This document shows positions 12,329 to 24,329 of a stretch of 48,245 nucleotides of DNA, one piece after another. How positions within the stretch are numbered: position 1 is the first letter of the stretch; every line of letters starts with the position of its first letter. The position numbers and the translations under genes were made by a program. The stretch lies in assembly GCF_001039355.2 (NCBI RefSeq), contig NW_019776107.1, positions 64,001-112,245 of the forward strand. Reading direction: 5' to 3'. Under the pieces are notes generated by a model, which was given only the letters and a program-made list of their open reading frames with translations, had not been told where the DNA came from and ran no database searches. The stretch comes from Lingula anatina (Eukaryota; Brachiopoda; Lingulata; Lingulida; Lingulidae).

Positions 12329-15300
12329 ATAAAAAAAAGATATACAAAACATCACTGCTAATTAACAAGCCATGGTAGGCATTTTACCTGTTATTAAAAT
12401 ATCAAAACTTTAGAGGGCAAATTTTGTAAAACTATTAAAATTTAGATAAAGGCATTGTCACAGGGTATGTTTGATCTCAGTGTGACATCTTCCATCTGAA
12501 GTATAGTGAAGAGCTGGTTTTAGCAAAAAAGCTAGTATATGTGTACTTGTCTTACTGGCCTGTACCATACATGCCCCATATACGTACTGTAGTAGGACTC
12601 CTCATTTTCATATTTTCCTCACTTCATTCCCCCACATCTTGTAAAGGTATTACATCCTCAGACTGTCCTTTCATATTAAACATTCTTTCATATAATATAA
12701 ATATATTATAAATAGATACTTTTATATAACTGTGATGTTTGGCTATATTTGGAAAGGGGTCTTTTTCCATATTTGGGTAAAGGTTCTGTTAGTAAGAATT
12801 CTTTGCCCATATTTGGTAGGTATTGATTACACCCTGAGTAACCTGGCCCAGGGACAGAGAAGTTTTGGAGGTCGAGCTCTTCATGGTCTGTACCCTGATC
12901 TTCTTAACCCTTATCAACAGGTAAATATTAAGGTGACATTTTTTTTTTGGTAATAAAGATCACACATCTGCTTATTGATGGATGCATTATTTTAAAAAGT
13001 CAAACATATAACAGGGTTATTGTCTTTTTGAAGTGGCTATAGTTTGACTTAGTTGTTAAAACTTGGATCATCCTATCTAGAAACCACGTGAAAAAAAAAA
13101 CTTCATAGTTTGTCAAATGCAGATCTGGCATGGTTATTTTCCAAAAGTGGTGAAAAGATGCGCAGTGAATGAGGCCCCACACAAGCATGTGCCACTTAGG
13201 GCTGCAAATTGCTCCTAATAGACCATTTATAGCGGATATATTTTCTTTGCACTGCACCCCACCCCCACCCCCTTTCAAAATAGTAATGATAACAAGAAGA
13301 AGCATAAAAAGGAGAGGGAGTTTTATCCGCTTAACTTCTAAATGTCTTGTAATCCTGATCTGCAGTAGTGTGTCTTCTCTCTGCATGACACATGTCCCTC
13401 TTAATTCTTCATATATAATTCAGTTTGCTCTCTATGATTTACATCTACAATATGGGTCTGGTTTACAGTATAGTGAATACTCAGACATTTTGAACACCAT
13501 TAATTTTCATTTAATTTCATTCATTTTTCAAAATTTACTGTGATCCTTGATTTTCAGAACTACCAAGCCACTTTTTTCCAGTCATTATTGTACTAACATA
13601 ACATTTTTATTTTGGAAAAAAGACATTATAAAAATTTTGTTCAGATTAAGAGAACACTTTAGTCTTACTGTAATCTTTCCAGGTGTAGATTACACAGCTA
13701 GTAACAATATTCAAGGCCAGAGAACATTTGGGGGGAGATGTCTGCATTATATGGGTCCGGGTGCTGTAAATCCTTATCAACAGGTACTTGTAGAGCTTTG
13801 CATGATTTGTGCTTTCACATCCTTCTCTTTAATTTTCAATCACGAAGATTTAAGAGCCCATACATTACAGTTGACTGACAGATCCGCAGATCAAATATGG
13901 CCAATGCACTTGAATGCTTGTTGTGTAATCCTCTTGGGAAATCTGTTCAGTGTCTAATTGGGAATTAAGTGGCAAGCTTTTTAGCGAGTCCCCATATTTG
14001 ATCCCCAGATCTGTTAGATCGCTTTTCTGAATGTGCTCCATGTGTTAAAGGGAATTTCCACTGTGTTTTTTAAGCTATGGTTTGCTTATTATTATAATAG
14101 TTGTTTAATTCAATGCATAACCTGAGCCTGTTTGATAAAAGAGCTTTAGCCAAAAAAAATTGGTCTGAATCTTAAGATTAAAATTTAAGTCTGATTTGAC
14201 CCCATACAGTTATCTGTGGATAGAAATGAGTCAGACCTTCGGTAACTTCATTTAGGTGGACTCTTATATGGAAGTTGACCAAAATTTTGGGCTTTAGTTC
14301 TTTTAAGAAACAGTGCGAACTACCACCCCCCTCACATTTGAAGTACATGGGACATAAGGGGTGCTTTGTGGCTGTTATAATTTGTGTTTCTGTCATGCTT
14401 AATGAATCAACCAATACATGCTTGAATTCTTCCCATCAAGTCACTGTTACCCTAGGTTCTAGATTCCGGTATTGCCAGCTCGATCTTGATTTCATATATA
14501 ACCCATGTCAATTCGTAAAAGCGACTCCACCACGAGGTATATTTAGCAAGCTAGCTTTTACGTTTCTCTGACACTCAGGGTAGTCACTGTAGCCCTAGAA
14601 GGTAAATTTTACCTATAAAATGCACATGTTTATTTTCAATTTGCACAGCCACATTATTTGCTATGCCCTCCTTTTATCATGTTCCACAAACAAGCCTATA
14701 CTAGTAGGGTGTTGTGTACAGATACTTGCATTTCTTAGTATGAGATCCTTCTCTTTTGAAGTTTGGACTATGAAACTTATTGTATCCATCCATGAGCCTT
14801 TCTTCTTGCACAAATCTGATAGTTTTCAAATTTCTGGAATACCTTTTATTTATGTGATATTTGGCTTATCGTCACATTTCCAGATAAAATAAAGTAAAAA
14901 CTACATGTACATGTATGTTATCTTTTAGAGGTTGGATTTTTTTTGGATTTCTCTATAATTTTGACTGTTATAATACAAGTATTTTTAATGATTTTTTTTT
15001 CTAACTTATTTAATCATCTATGTATTCATTTATTGTGATTTTTATGGAAACTCCTAAGGGTTTTAACCACCAGGTGGTGTTGTATACAAGACAGGACAGC
15101 ATTGTTCTCTCTGTACTTTCAGGTGATCAGTATCTTGGGAGAGACCATAGAGCCATTTGATGAGGATGGCATTATACCAGTGTTTGGTTTTGGTGACCAG
15201 TCTACCAGAGGAACTGGAGTTTTTCCTTTTAGAGCAGAGGTAATATTGCAGTCACATTCACAACAGTGGACTAACTAGTCCTCGGATCAAATATGACTGA

Positions 15301-16567
15301 CCCACTCAAATGCTTGTTGCATAATCCCTGCAGGAAGTCTATTCCTTGTCTTTAGGAAGATCTGAGCACAAACTTTTAAGTGGGTCTTCATATTTAATGT
15401 GCGGATCTGTTTGTCTGCTGATCTGAATGCGCTAATAGAAAGTGATCAAAATGACAACTCTACGACATGATTTATGTTACTAGATTTGTCAAACAAGACA
15501 TTCTGTAAATGAAAGGTGAAAATTGGTTAAAGAAAAAAGATGTTGCTCTTTTCACTGTCTTATCTTACAATATTTTCATTTTTTAAATTATGCATTTATT
15601 ATTTGTGTATGCATGTGTATATTCACAGTTTTATTTTACAAAGGATTTATCAGTTTGTGTCAGATGAATCAAACTCGATCAGTATCCCGGAGATTAGATA
15701 TGGTAAAAACCATGTTTATCTGGGACATTTTTGACGTGATTTGTAACTGTTTCAGGGATATTGCACTGGTTTCCATGATGCGCTCCAGGCATATAACCAG
15801 ATTACCCCAAATGTCAAGCTAAGTGGACCAACTAACTTTGCCCCCTTGATCCGCAGGGCGCTGGAGATTGTCAGGCAAACCAAAGCAGTAGGTGGCTTTC
15901 TATTATAGCACTGCAGTCATAACTTTTTTTTATATTGTTTCATATTTGTTGCTTCAGTCATTCTTAATAAATTAAATATATAGATCATTCAAGACAATGA
16001 TTTTTGACTAGGTATGGTATGGGTCTGATGGATGTTTTAACTTATTACTGAGAGCATATATGCTCTGTAGAGTTTCAGTTATTGATGAAGAATTGCTTTT
16101 ATAAAAATGAAAAATGTTACATCTTAAAGAATCAGACATACATCGAAGCAAATGAAGCAATTTAAGATTTTGATTATATGAATACATAAGATATGAATTA
16201 TTTATTTATTTATTCGTTATTTATTTATTTATTGGATATAAAATTTATTTATTTGTAGTACCACATCCTGGTCATTGTGGCAGATGGTCAAGTAACCAAT
16301 GAGCAGGCAACACGTCACGCCATTGTGGAGGCGGCACAATACCCACTGTCAATCATTATGATTGGTGTGGGGGACGGCCCGTGGGACATGATGAAAGAAT
16401 TCGATGACAGCATTCCACAGAGACGGTTTGATAACTTTCAGTTTGTTGACTTTAATTTAGCCATGAGGGACGCAAGGAATCCACAGGCTGCTTTTGCGCT
16501 GGCTGCTCTGATGGAAATTCCGGATCAATTTAAGGCAATTAAGCAGCTGGGTTTACTGGAAATGTGA
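10771..16567 (+). CDS. membrane-anchored copine/RGLG-type vWA domain protein
   Basis: Exons 10771-11113, then either 12820-12920 or 13683-13783, then 15123-15239, 15756-15887 and 16259-16567, giving 333 aa. Residues about 26-43 ([17 protein letters not shown]) form one transmembrane helix ending in two Cys, followed by a strongly basic stretch ([10 protein letters not shown]), which suggests a cytosolic C-terminal part. A copine-type vWA domain fills residues about 85-333, with MIDAS elements DYTxSN, GPTNFAP and VIVADGQVT, then [16 protein letters not shown] and ALMEIPDQ. This matches plant RGLG ubiquitin ligases and copines, but there is no C-terminal RING and no C2 domains, so ligase activity should not be assumed. 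The start could also be an in-frame ATG at 10690 or 10798. A gap of N (11631-12168) lies in intron 1. Confidence 0.88.
11525..12330. other. assembly gap flanked by an error-rich duplicate
   Basis: N run 11631-12168. The right flank (12169-12290) repeats the left flank (about 11450-11570) in degraded form: a GGTCAGTTTTTAC-like start, a CCCACAAC word, a C run, then an A run. It looks like one locus represented twice, the second time by low-quality sequence. An (AT)n tract follows at 12288-12321. Confidence 0.7.
12820..12920 (+). CDS. alternative exon 2a of the copine-like gene
   Basis: 101 nt, acceptor TTGGTAG and donor CAG|GTAAAT, entry phase 1 and exit phase 0. It encodes residues 115-148: [17 protein letters not shown], then [11 protein letters not shown]. 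It holds the MIDAS D-x-T-x-S motif. It is the same length and phase as the exon at 13683-13783. Confidence 0.85.
13683..13783 (+). CDS. alternative exon 2b of the copine-like gene
   Basis: 101 nt, acceptor CTTTCCAG and donor CAG|GTACTT, same phases as exon 2a. It encodes [17 protein letters not shown], then [11 protein letters not shown]. 22 of 34 residues match exon 2a. Using both, or neither, would shift the frame, so they are expected to be mutually exclusive. Confidence 0.85.
13855..14038 (+). mobile_element. MITE family A, copy 2
   Basis: In the intron just after exon 2b. Contains CACTTGAATGCTTGTTGTG, TTCAGTGTCTAATTGG, ATTAAGTGGCAAGC and an end TTCTGAATGTGCT. Same orientation as copies 1 and 3. 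Confidence 0.75.
15254..15434 (+). mobile_element. MITE family A, copy 3
   Basis: Starts 15 bp after the donor of exon 15123-15239. Left end CACATTCACAACAGTGGAC, right end ATCTGAATGCGCTAAT. Central words match the other copies, with a diverged middle. Confidence 0.72.
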
Positions 16568-18283
16568 TCATTTGGCCATAACTTAATAATTTAAACCTAA
16601 TGAATTGACAATTTTTGTAAGTCATACTCTAAATTGTAGACTCAAAAGTTGAGAAAAGTTAGATGACTTATAATTAGTGCCAGAAGGAAAAGTTTTGTGA
16701 TGATAAATATAAGTAAAAGGTGACTGACTCGGTGGTGTTTGGAAATTTTTTAGCAATCATAAATATTAACCAGGTGCATTTACTATGCCTAGGCAATTAA
16801 ATGTTTTCTTTTCTTTAAGATGGAATATGTATCATATGTATTTATCTGAAATATTATTTGGCTATAAAACAATTTTTATATGTGATCATAATGATTATAA
16901 TAGACTGTATAATAGATAGTATGTTTGTCGCAAGACAGCAGCAGTAGAATAACATTTTTGCATATGTGTCATGTAACTAATGGGAAAAAAATTAAGTGAC
17001 TAGCTTTATTTTAGCTTTGGGTTTTGGGTTATTTTTCCAGAGATGATATTATATATTCCATAATTGAACTAATAAAAATAATAATATTTTGATTGGAATC
17101 AGCAGTTTTCTGGAACCTAGTAAACTAATTTTCCAATGGGATAAAAAAAACCAATGCTCCTAGGCAGTGTTTGCCTCTTAGGAAAATTAGTTGCTGGACC
17201 GAAAGTTCAGCCATCTTGAGAAGTAGCTGGCTCAAATGTCTGCCGGGTGGGAAAACTTCTCAGCCCGTTCTGAAAGTTGTCAGCCCCGGGCAGACAGTCC
17301 AGCCTTAATTTCTAACACTGCTCCTAGGACTGAAAAGGGCAAGTATGGATGTTTTCTGTGACAAGGTCATATGTGATATTTGATACATGTGGTGACTTGA
17401 AACCATTTAGATAGAATATTTATTTAAATTTGCTTTTGCTTTAAAAACTTATGTTCCTAACCTGTTCATATTATACTCATACTTCTAATTTCTAGTCACA
17501 TTTTTACAAATGTATTATAATTATTATATTATTTATATATATACGTAAAATTAAATGCAAAAGGAAAGCACTTTTATTAAATAAAGCACAGCTAAATATG
17601 TTATATTTGGTGGCAGTGATGCTGGTTTCACCCTAGAATGTTACAGTATTGTATTTTTCCAATAATTACAGCCAGTTTTTGTTCCAATATTTCTATGTCT
17701 GACAAGATGCCATCAGCAGGGAATGAAGCTATCATAATGTATGTGTTCTTATAGTAGCCCCTACCTTGGAGTGCAGTTAGAAAATATAACCAGATTACAT
17801 CTACTATGGTTTTTAGCTGTTGGAAAAATTTATTGTAACAGTTGTAACTTTGACTGCATAGCTCAGCTGATGAAATTATTTGTTGAAAGTTAATTGTATT
17901 TGCAATTTCCTATTTTATAATGCTTGATGATAAATTAATATAATTTTATATCAGAATTACTTATATATTATACATATTTTTCATGTTGATAAGCAGCTGT
18001 TTTATTATAATCTTTATAATGTTGTTACCATGGTTACTGTAGCAATTCTTGCTGTCAAGTTGCAGAGGAAAGGAATTTATTTAGATGTTTCTTATGCCAA
18101 CCCCAAGTACCAGAGCTCGCTGCAGACAGCATGCAGAAGCATTCTGCTTAAAGAGATTGAAATTCAGGGTGCTCCCATCTCTTCTAGTTAAAAATTTTTT
18201 TTCTTTACTACAATTTTGTTCACAGATATTTCCATACTTTTAAGAGCACTTATTTCTTGATGGTTGTTGGTATAAATATTCCA

Positions 18284-18318
<35 letters not shown>

Positions 18319-19433
18319 NAAGAGGCCATTTGATATGATAACAATCTTCATGCCTCAGTATACACTGAGTAGTATGTGATATATAAAAAGTTCACTGGTT
18401 AGTTTTTGAACTCTGGAAATCATCCATTCCTTATTAATTAGTCAAATCAAGATGCGGGTGCTGTATTCAGAAACATATTGTAGGCCATGACTTGATATAT
18501 ACTGGCTGAATTATAAAAATTTCACAGCATGGGTAGACGAATGTTAGCAAAGTGAATGTTTCAAGATGATGACCATATTTTATTCCAGAATGTTGTACGT
18601 GGACTGAACCAGAGTTTTTATTACTTATAAATGATTGTTCTGAAGTGGACCCTTTTGATATTGTTATTTTAATAATTTAAAAATGATTTAGTTTACTGTG
18701 AATTTTACATTCTCACAATGCACATGATGAATTATGTAAAGATATTGCAACAATCTCATGCCTTGCCTTATATAAATAAATATTTTAATCTTGATTTAAG
18801 GCATGTCACTTTTGTTTCATATCGGTGAAAAATGTATTTAATGCCATTCAAAGTATATGGATTTCAATTTGTAAATTTCTTTCATTAAATTTTAATACCA
18901 TTTAAATACTTCGATTCCACAATGTCATTCTCTGTATGATGAAGAAAGTACAAGTATGCAATGGCACTTCAGCACATAATATAAGACCAGTATTTTGGCT
19001 CAATATGTATATATATATTTAAGCGACAAGGAGCCATTTATAAATAGCTTGTCATGGAAGTATAATGGCTTTGAGGTGCATGCATTCCTCATACTAAGCT
19101 CCTGTGTGCAATACTGCCATCAGTTACATTTCACTGTGCTTATCAAAACCTATCTTCTTCACCCCTGTTTTGCAGACTCTGGAATTAAGTACTCCCTGCT
19201 TTATGCCCTTGCTGAACACTGAGTTCATTGAATATTTGGGCATAATGTCACCATCAGTCCTCCATCGTCCTGCTTGTATGTGCTGGGCATCTATGGATTA
19301 CCAAAGATGCCTTGCTTTTGTACACAGCAATTCTATCCCTTTTTGTGACTTCATGATGGTTCTTAGACGAAGTCTTGTTCCAACATCCCTAGCCTTCTCT
19401 CAAACGTAGCTGTCTCTTCACCTTTAGTCACTT
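16568..19433. other. 3' UTR of the copine-like gene and AT-rich intergenic DNA
   Basis: No convincing coding exon. AATAAA hexamers on the plus strand at 17071-17076 and 17580-17585 are candidate ends for the copine-like mRNA. A (TC)n tract at 18287-18318 ends in a single N (18319), a likely sequence join. Short ORFs around 18995-19409 carry no recognised domain. Confidence 0.5.
18287..18319. repeat. (TC)n microsatellite ending in one N
   Basis: Pure CT dinucleotide tract followed by a single ambiguous base, then unrelated sequence. Probably an assembly patch in a microsatellite. Confidence 0.85.
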
Positions 19434-19439
19434 TTTATT
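19434..19439 (-). terminator. candidate polyadenylation signal
   Basis: Minus-strand AATAAA about 80 nt after the stop of the 300-aa unknown gene. Position is normal for a short 3' UTR. Confidence 0.5.
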
Positions 19440-19517
19440 CTGGGACCAAATGAACAGATCTAGATCCTAACCATTGTATTCAGAAGAGAGGAAATGGTAT
19501 ATAAGTCCTAGTTTGTT

Positions 19518-21820
19518 TTATACATATATGTCCGTCAAAGGTGCTCCTGGTGTTTTTGTTATTTCAGGTAAATGCGGGTAAATGCCTACTTTCACTGGTT
19601 CTACATTTGTCTCATAGGGTGTAAATTCCATTTCCTTTGGAGTTGGCAGAATTTGTGACTGTCGCCATGATTCTTCGAGTTTTGCACGCTCTATTTCCTC
19701 TTGGTGTCTGGACTCAGCCAAAAATCGTTTTCTTTCTTCTAGACTGGAAATAGAAAGATGGAGTAGCAATGTTAGAAAACCCCTTGATCACAGAATAGGA
19801 TAATTTGTTAGTAGTATAGTATTGAATATATTATTGCATATAATAAGTAACAATTTTCAAAGCATATTGAAGAAGATAACTCTAATTTCACACTCAGAGA
19901 CTATCATTTTTAGTAATTTAAATATTATGTTCTCACAAAAAATACTTTCACCTTTTCGGATTTTTGGATTATCTTATGTAGTTATTACTAAGTTTAAACT
20001 ATGTTTTCTAAATAAAATAATATCAAAAATTAAAAAAACAACAACATATCTTTAAAAGTCATCATACTGTAATGATCACAGTTCCTTCACTTACTTATTC
20101 AACCTGGGGGAAGGCTTTGTTTTCATGATGAATTTATCGGTATATTCAGAATACTCTGGCCATTGGTCCACTCTCTGTGTATCTATCTGCTCCTGCCTCT
20201 GGAGTGCCTTGTACTCAGCTGTGGTCTTACGATTGATGGTCTGCAGGATGTCTGTGCGATTCAGAGGGACAGAGGAACCAAACCAGGTGCTCTGAGCTGA
20301 AAACAGAAAGTGAAAGTGGGTTAAAAGTGAAAGTAGTGAGTTAAGCCTGTATACAAGTTGCTTTGAGATGTTAACAGAAAATGTTTTTTGATGTACTTTG
20401 ATACTAATTTATTCATCAATAGTCAGTTCAAAAGAGAATGTTTAACAGCAAATGCAATAAATTTAAGCTAGATACTTGTCGAGCATTTCAAAGGACTTCC
20501 ACTAATTTATCCCCTGTCAGAGCACACAATTAAAATCTTTCCAGTCTTAAAATGAAGACCAGGTTTGGATTTTGTCTCTTTGGTGAAAGAGGGCCCAGTC
20601 AAGCTTCATATTACACTTACATGCATATTTCTGCTGGTGGTATCCCACCCCAGGTCTTCCGCAGTCCATCACCGTGGGGCCGTATTCACACCTGGCTGGT
20701 GGTCTGTACACATCAATATTGAGGAAACTCCTGGTGGGCTCTCCGTCAAAATGGCGATATGTCTTCTCACCTAATAGTACAAAAATACGATGTGTATTAT
20801 GATGATTAAGCTCATTAAATAATGACCTTGCTTGTAATACCAAGCATTGTCCAGTAGGGACTAAAACAAATTCAGTCTTGATTTTTTTCATTAACATCAT
20901 TAAAAAATGATAAGTTAATGATAAGTTTAAGTTAATTTTAAAAAGGCATGAGCACAACTGGTCTATGACAACATACGTGACTTCTATGACAACATCATTT
21001 TTGCATCATTCAAGAGACAGTACTAACATTTTAACCCAGAACCAGAAACTTCTGAAAAAAATGAGTAAGATTCCTACCATTCCTCTTGGGTCCCCACTTC
21101 TCAAACGCCCCCTGGCGGCATGAAGTCTGGTCTGGGTGTGGGTTCTGGTCCCACTGGTAATCCAGCCAGCAGTATGGCTGGTTGCGGGATACTTCCCGGA
21201 CCAGGTGCTGGCTGAAGTGGTTGCAGTAGCGGGGCACCCACCATCGCTTATCTGGTACGACCTTTGGCTGCGAGAAATGGAAATGCATGCTAGGGTGCTG
21301 AAATAGAATATAAAATATATCAGATTGTTTGATGATATTGATTATTTGGATGCCGGATAAAACAAATTTATCTAAAACAGTGCATTAATTTGAATAAATA
21401 AATAAATTATAAGATTTATGCAGCTTGGAAATATTTGTGTAATTTCATGGGCAAATTTATACTCACATTACACAGCAAATCCCCAATTTTAAAGAGAGAT
21501 ATTTAAGAATTAAAGCATGGATTATCCCTGCATACATCACAAGCATGTGAACTATCACTGTAATTTATTCCTTAGCTGTTATATTTTACATGGGAATATT
21601 GATGTACACTTCACTTTACCATTACCCCATTACATTGTTACTGTACTTACAATGTTCACAAGTTTGATATTCTATTGTTCGTTGAATTTTTTTAAATTAA
21701 GAAAATGTTGCTTACTTTGCGGTTGTTCTGTATTTGTGTGTCCGTGAGGACTGTATACTGGTCATTGGGCTGTCTCAGTCTTTTGGTGTACACATCTATT
21801 TCTCCTGTGGTAGGCTCCAT
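19518..21820 (-). CDS. unrecognised 300-aa protein, five coding exons
   Basis: Exons on the minus strand: 21716-21820 (ATG at 21820), 21078-21297, 20621-20770, 20095-20296, 19518-19743. All junctions are GT-AG with matching phases and sum to 301 codons including TAA. The first exon encodes MEPTTGEIDVYTKRL and ends NNRK. Exon 2 is unusually rich in Trp, His, Cys and Tyr (RWWVPRYCNHF, CWLDYQWDQNPHPDQ). Exon 3 has YRPPARCEYGP. Exon 5 begins with a charged helical stretch (LEERKRFLAESRHQEEIERA) and ends in a Pro-rich tail. No signal peptide or membrane segment is seen. Short Pro/Tyr/Trp-rich modules with conserved multi-exon layout resemble small axonemal microtubule inner proteins, but I cannot place it in a family. 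It is head to head with GMPS. Confidence 0.8.
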
Positions 21821-22690
21821 TTTGCTGAGTATTTCTCTTTTGATTTTTATTGTTTTCTACAAGGCAGAAATGAAAAACTGGTATATATTATCGTTATATA
21901 CAATAATAGGTCCATACATTTCAGTTGCATGATGCATAAATTAAACCATCTTTATAGCATATTTGCATATGCTGGATAATAAACTGCTTTAGTTTTAGAA
22001 TGTATTTATTATATCTTTAATCTTCTCCGAAATAAATATACACTAAATATTTATTTCAGTCAAAATAATTTATAAAGAAAAATAGCTAGGCCTGTGTCAG
22101 TGCAACTATATATATTTTTGAGCATGGACAAAATATGGCAAAACCCAATAGCAATAAGTGCGACCTGTGTGAAATTACGGTAATGGTACATATAGGTTTT
22201 AACCATTAAAAAAGGAAAAAACTATTAGTGATTCATGCCAAATATCTCGCTGTCTCTTTGATTATAAATTATACGCGTATATAAATTAGCAGGTGCTTGA
22301 GCTCGTAACATATTTACAATTAGAAGATTATACAACCCTTCATCCCATCGATATATCCTATATCAAACTCAAGTTGGAGATTTACTTAATCCTCACTCAC
22401 CTGTTCTTAGCGTCTTATCCTTCTGGTAGTGTGGTTGTTGACAGGGCACCTGCAAGCACATGGGTTGTATTATGTTGTCAAGAAGCGTCGTTAGTTACCC
22501 ATCTGCGGGATTACATTCTACACCGACAAGGTGTAAAAATGTTCAGATTTATATTTTTAGTAATGACTCTAAGAAAAAAATCTTCAGTATACTATTTCTA
22601 TGTTAGTTTTGACTGAATTGCTCATATGAAATGATAATAAGTTTGATAAAACAGCCAGGAACTGATTTGCCGCGGTTCCATAATCGAGCA
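21821..22690. promoter_or_regulatory. divergent 5' region between the unknown gene and GMPS
   Basis: About 0.9 kb between the unknown gene's ATG and the likely GMPS leader. AT-rich for most of its length. Near the GMPS side, around 22685-22700, a GCATGCGCA word resembles an NRF-1 half-site. The 107-codon ORF at 22293-22616 shows no family similarity. Confidence 0.35.
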
Positions 22691-22753
22691 TGCGCATTAC
22701 AAACTCCGCGAACAGAAGACGGAAAAAGCGTGAGGACTGTCTCGTGAAATTTT
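22691..22753 (+). other. GMPS: probable non-coding leader exon of GMPS (5' boundary unknown)
   Basis: GC-richer stretch with several CpG ends at TTTT|GTAAGT, a good donor. The first coding exon at 24027 is preceded by an acceptor-like GCTGTAG, so a 1.27-kb leader intron is likely. The start shown is approximate. Confidence 0.4.
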
Positions 22754-23519
22754 GTAAGTGTTTTAATTACGCCTCCTCACATTGATGCTGTGAGATTTGA
22801 TTTATGTTGAAATGCATTATACTAGGATAATTTCATCATTATTTTTTAAATGATCCGTTGTTCTGCGGAGAAATGGACATTGTTATTGTTGATCATGTTT
22901 CTCACGTGTGTGTGCTGGTTTAATGTCAACGAGTGCAGTGCAATCTTCACGACTGTAGCAAGCAGCGACAGTGCTCCTTTTGCGTGAAATTACTCATAAT
23001 TGCTTCTGATTACATCTCGGATTGTCACTGAGGTCGTCGATGTTTTGGCTGACGTGAGTTTTGGCGTTGGAAATTAAGATATGAAAGGCAGTTTCACTTT
23101 CAATGTCAAACCAAATTACAGTACCGCCCCCTCTCTCCCCCCTCATACTCTGTATCTGTATGTGTGTGTGTATGTCTGTGATATGTCTATGCTAAATAAC
23201 GAGCTTATGCAGTACTTTTGTACTTAAGTTACGCACAATGCAATTGCATGCTGGAACTTGTTTACTAGTAGTAGCACTGATGGGCTGAAACAAAAAAAAG
23301 TTTTTTCAATGTACATAGGAATAATCATGCACATTCTTTTTAGTAAAACCATTGTTACTATCAGGTTTCTCTTACTTAGGGCAATCTAAATCTTTATTGT
23401 ACTCTTGACAACCTACAAATAGTGATATAACCCTATTTAGTGTTATTGGCATTCGGCATTATTACAGAAATCGTAATTGCTTTGATGCTTATCAGACATG
23501 CAGGCAATTATTGGGACTG

Positions 23520-24030
23520 CATGTTATTAAGACTGTACCAGTAGCAGAATGAATGGCGTAAGCTGAGTCATTATTGTAACACTACTATAGATTCATTGAC
23601 AAATTGTATTTATCACAGAGTACAGCCAAAAGCTGTATTATATGTTCTGTACAGAGATGCTAATGCCCGAGGGACATTGTAACATCAGTATATATAGATT
23701 CATTGTAAATAGTTAATGTTATTGTTTATCACATATTGTGCTGCACATAGCAGAATGACAGGCGTAGAAATACTGAGTGAGGGCCATTGAAACAGTTGTA
23801 AAAATACACTGTATATTCATTGTACTGCTAATGGTATTGTTTCTGTGCATATCACCTAGGACAATTGGTTATACATTGTGCTGTACATAGTGGAATGACT
23901 AGCTTAGAAATACTAACACAATCAGTATCATTGTTGTAACAGTACTGTATATTCATTGTACTGTTAATGCTATTGTTTCTGTATGTATCACATAGGACAA
24001 TTGGTACTACATTGTGCTGTAGCAGAATGA
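23520..24030 (+). repeat. four-unit tandem repeat ending on the GMPS start codon
   Basis: Units of 132-206 bp share words such as TACATTGTGCTGTA, ATTCATTGTACTG and TATTGTTTCTGT. Each has a TAGCAGAATGA-like word; the ATG positions are 23549, 23755, 23895 and 24027. Only the last continues into a GMPS coding frame. Confidence 0.75.
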
Positions 24031-24149
24031 ATGGTGGGGAGGTGCTGGCGGCTCAGGTGAATGGAGATCTACTTGAGCAGCATACGGACACTGTGGCAAT
24101 ACTGGATGCTGGGGCTCAGTATGGAAAGGTGAGGTTTTCATATTATATG

Positions 24150-24201
<52 letters not shown>

Positions 24202-24285
24202 TTGCATGTGTGTCTACTTCAGCATACGGACACTGGCAATACTGGATGCAGGGGCTCAGTATGGAAAGGGTTACATATGCTTACA

Positions 24286-24329
<44 letters not shown>

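Noticed and set aside
11373-12368. 331-codon minus-strand ORF
   Set aside because: It runs through the N gap and poly-A/poly-C tracts; most residues are unknown or Phe runs.
12820-13783. exons 2a and 2b used together as a longer vWA domain
   Set aside because: Joint inclusion shifts the frame because each is 101 nt, and each already supplies the same part of the domain.
22293-22616. 107-codon ORF upstream of GMPS
   Set aside because: No family similarity, AT-rich, no splice evidence, and it ends before the likely GMPS leader.
23520-24030. CRISPR-like or satellite array
   Set aside because: Units are long, imperfect and vary from 132 to 206 bp, in an animal intron; this is an ordinary tandem repeat.
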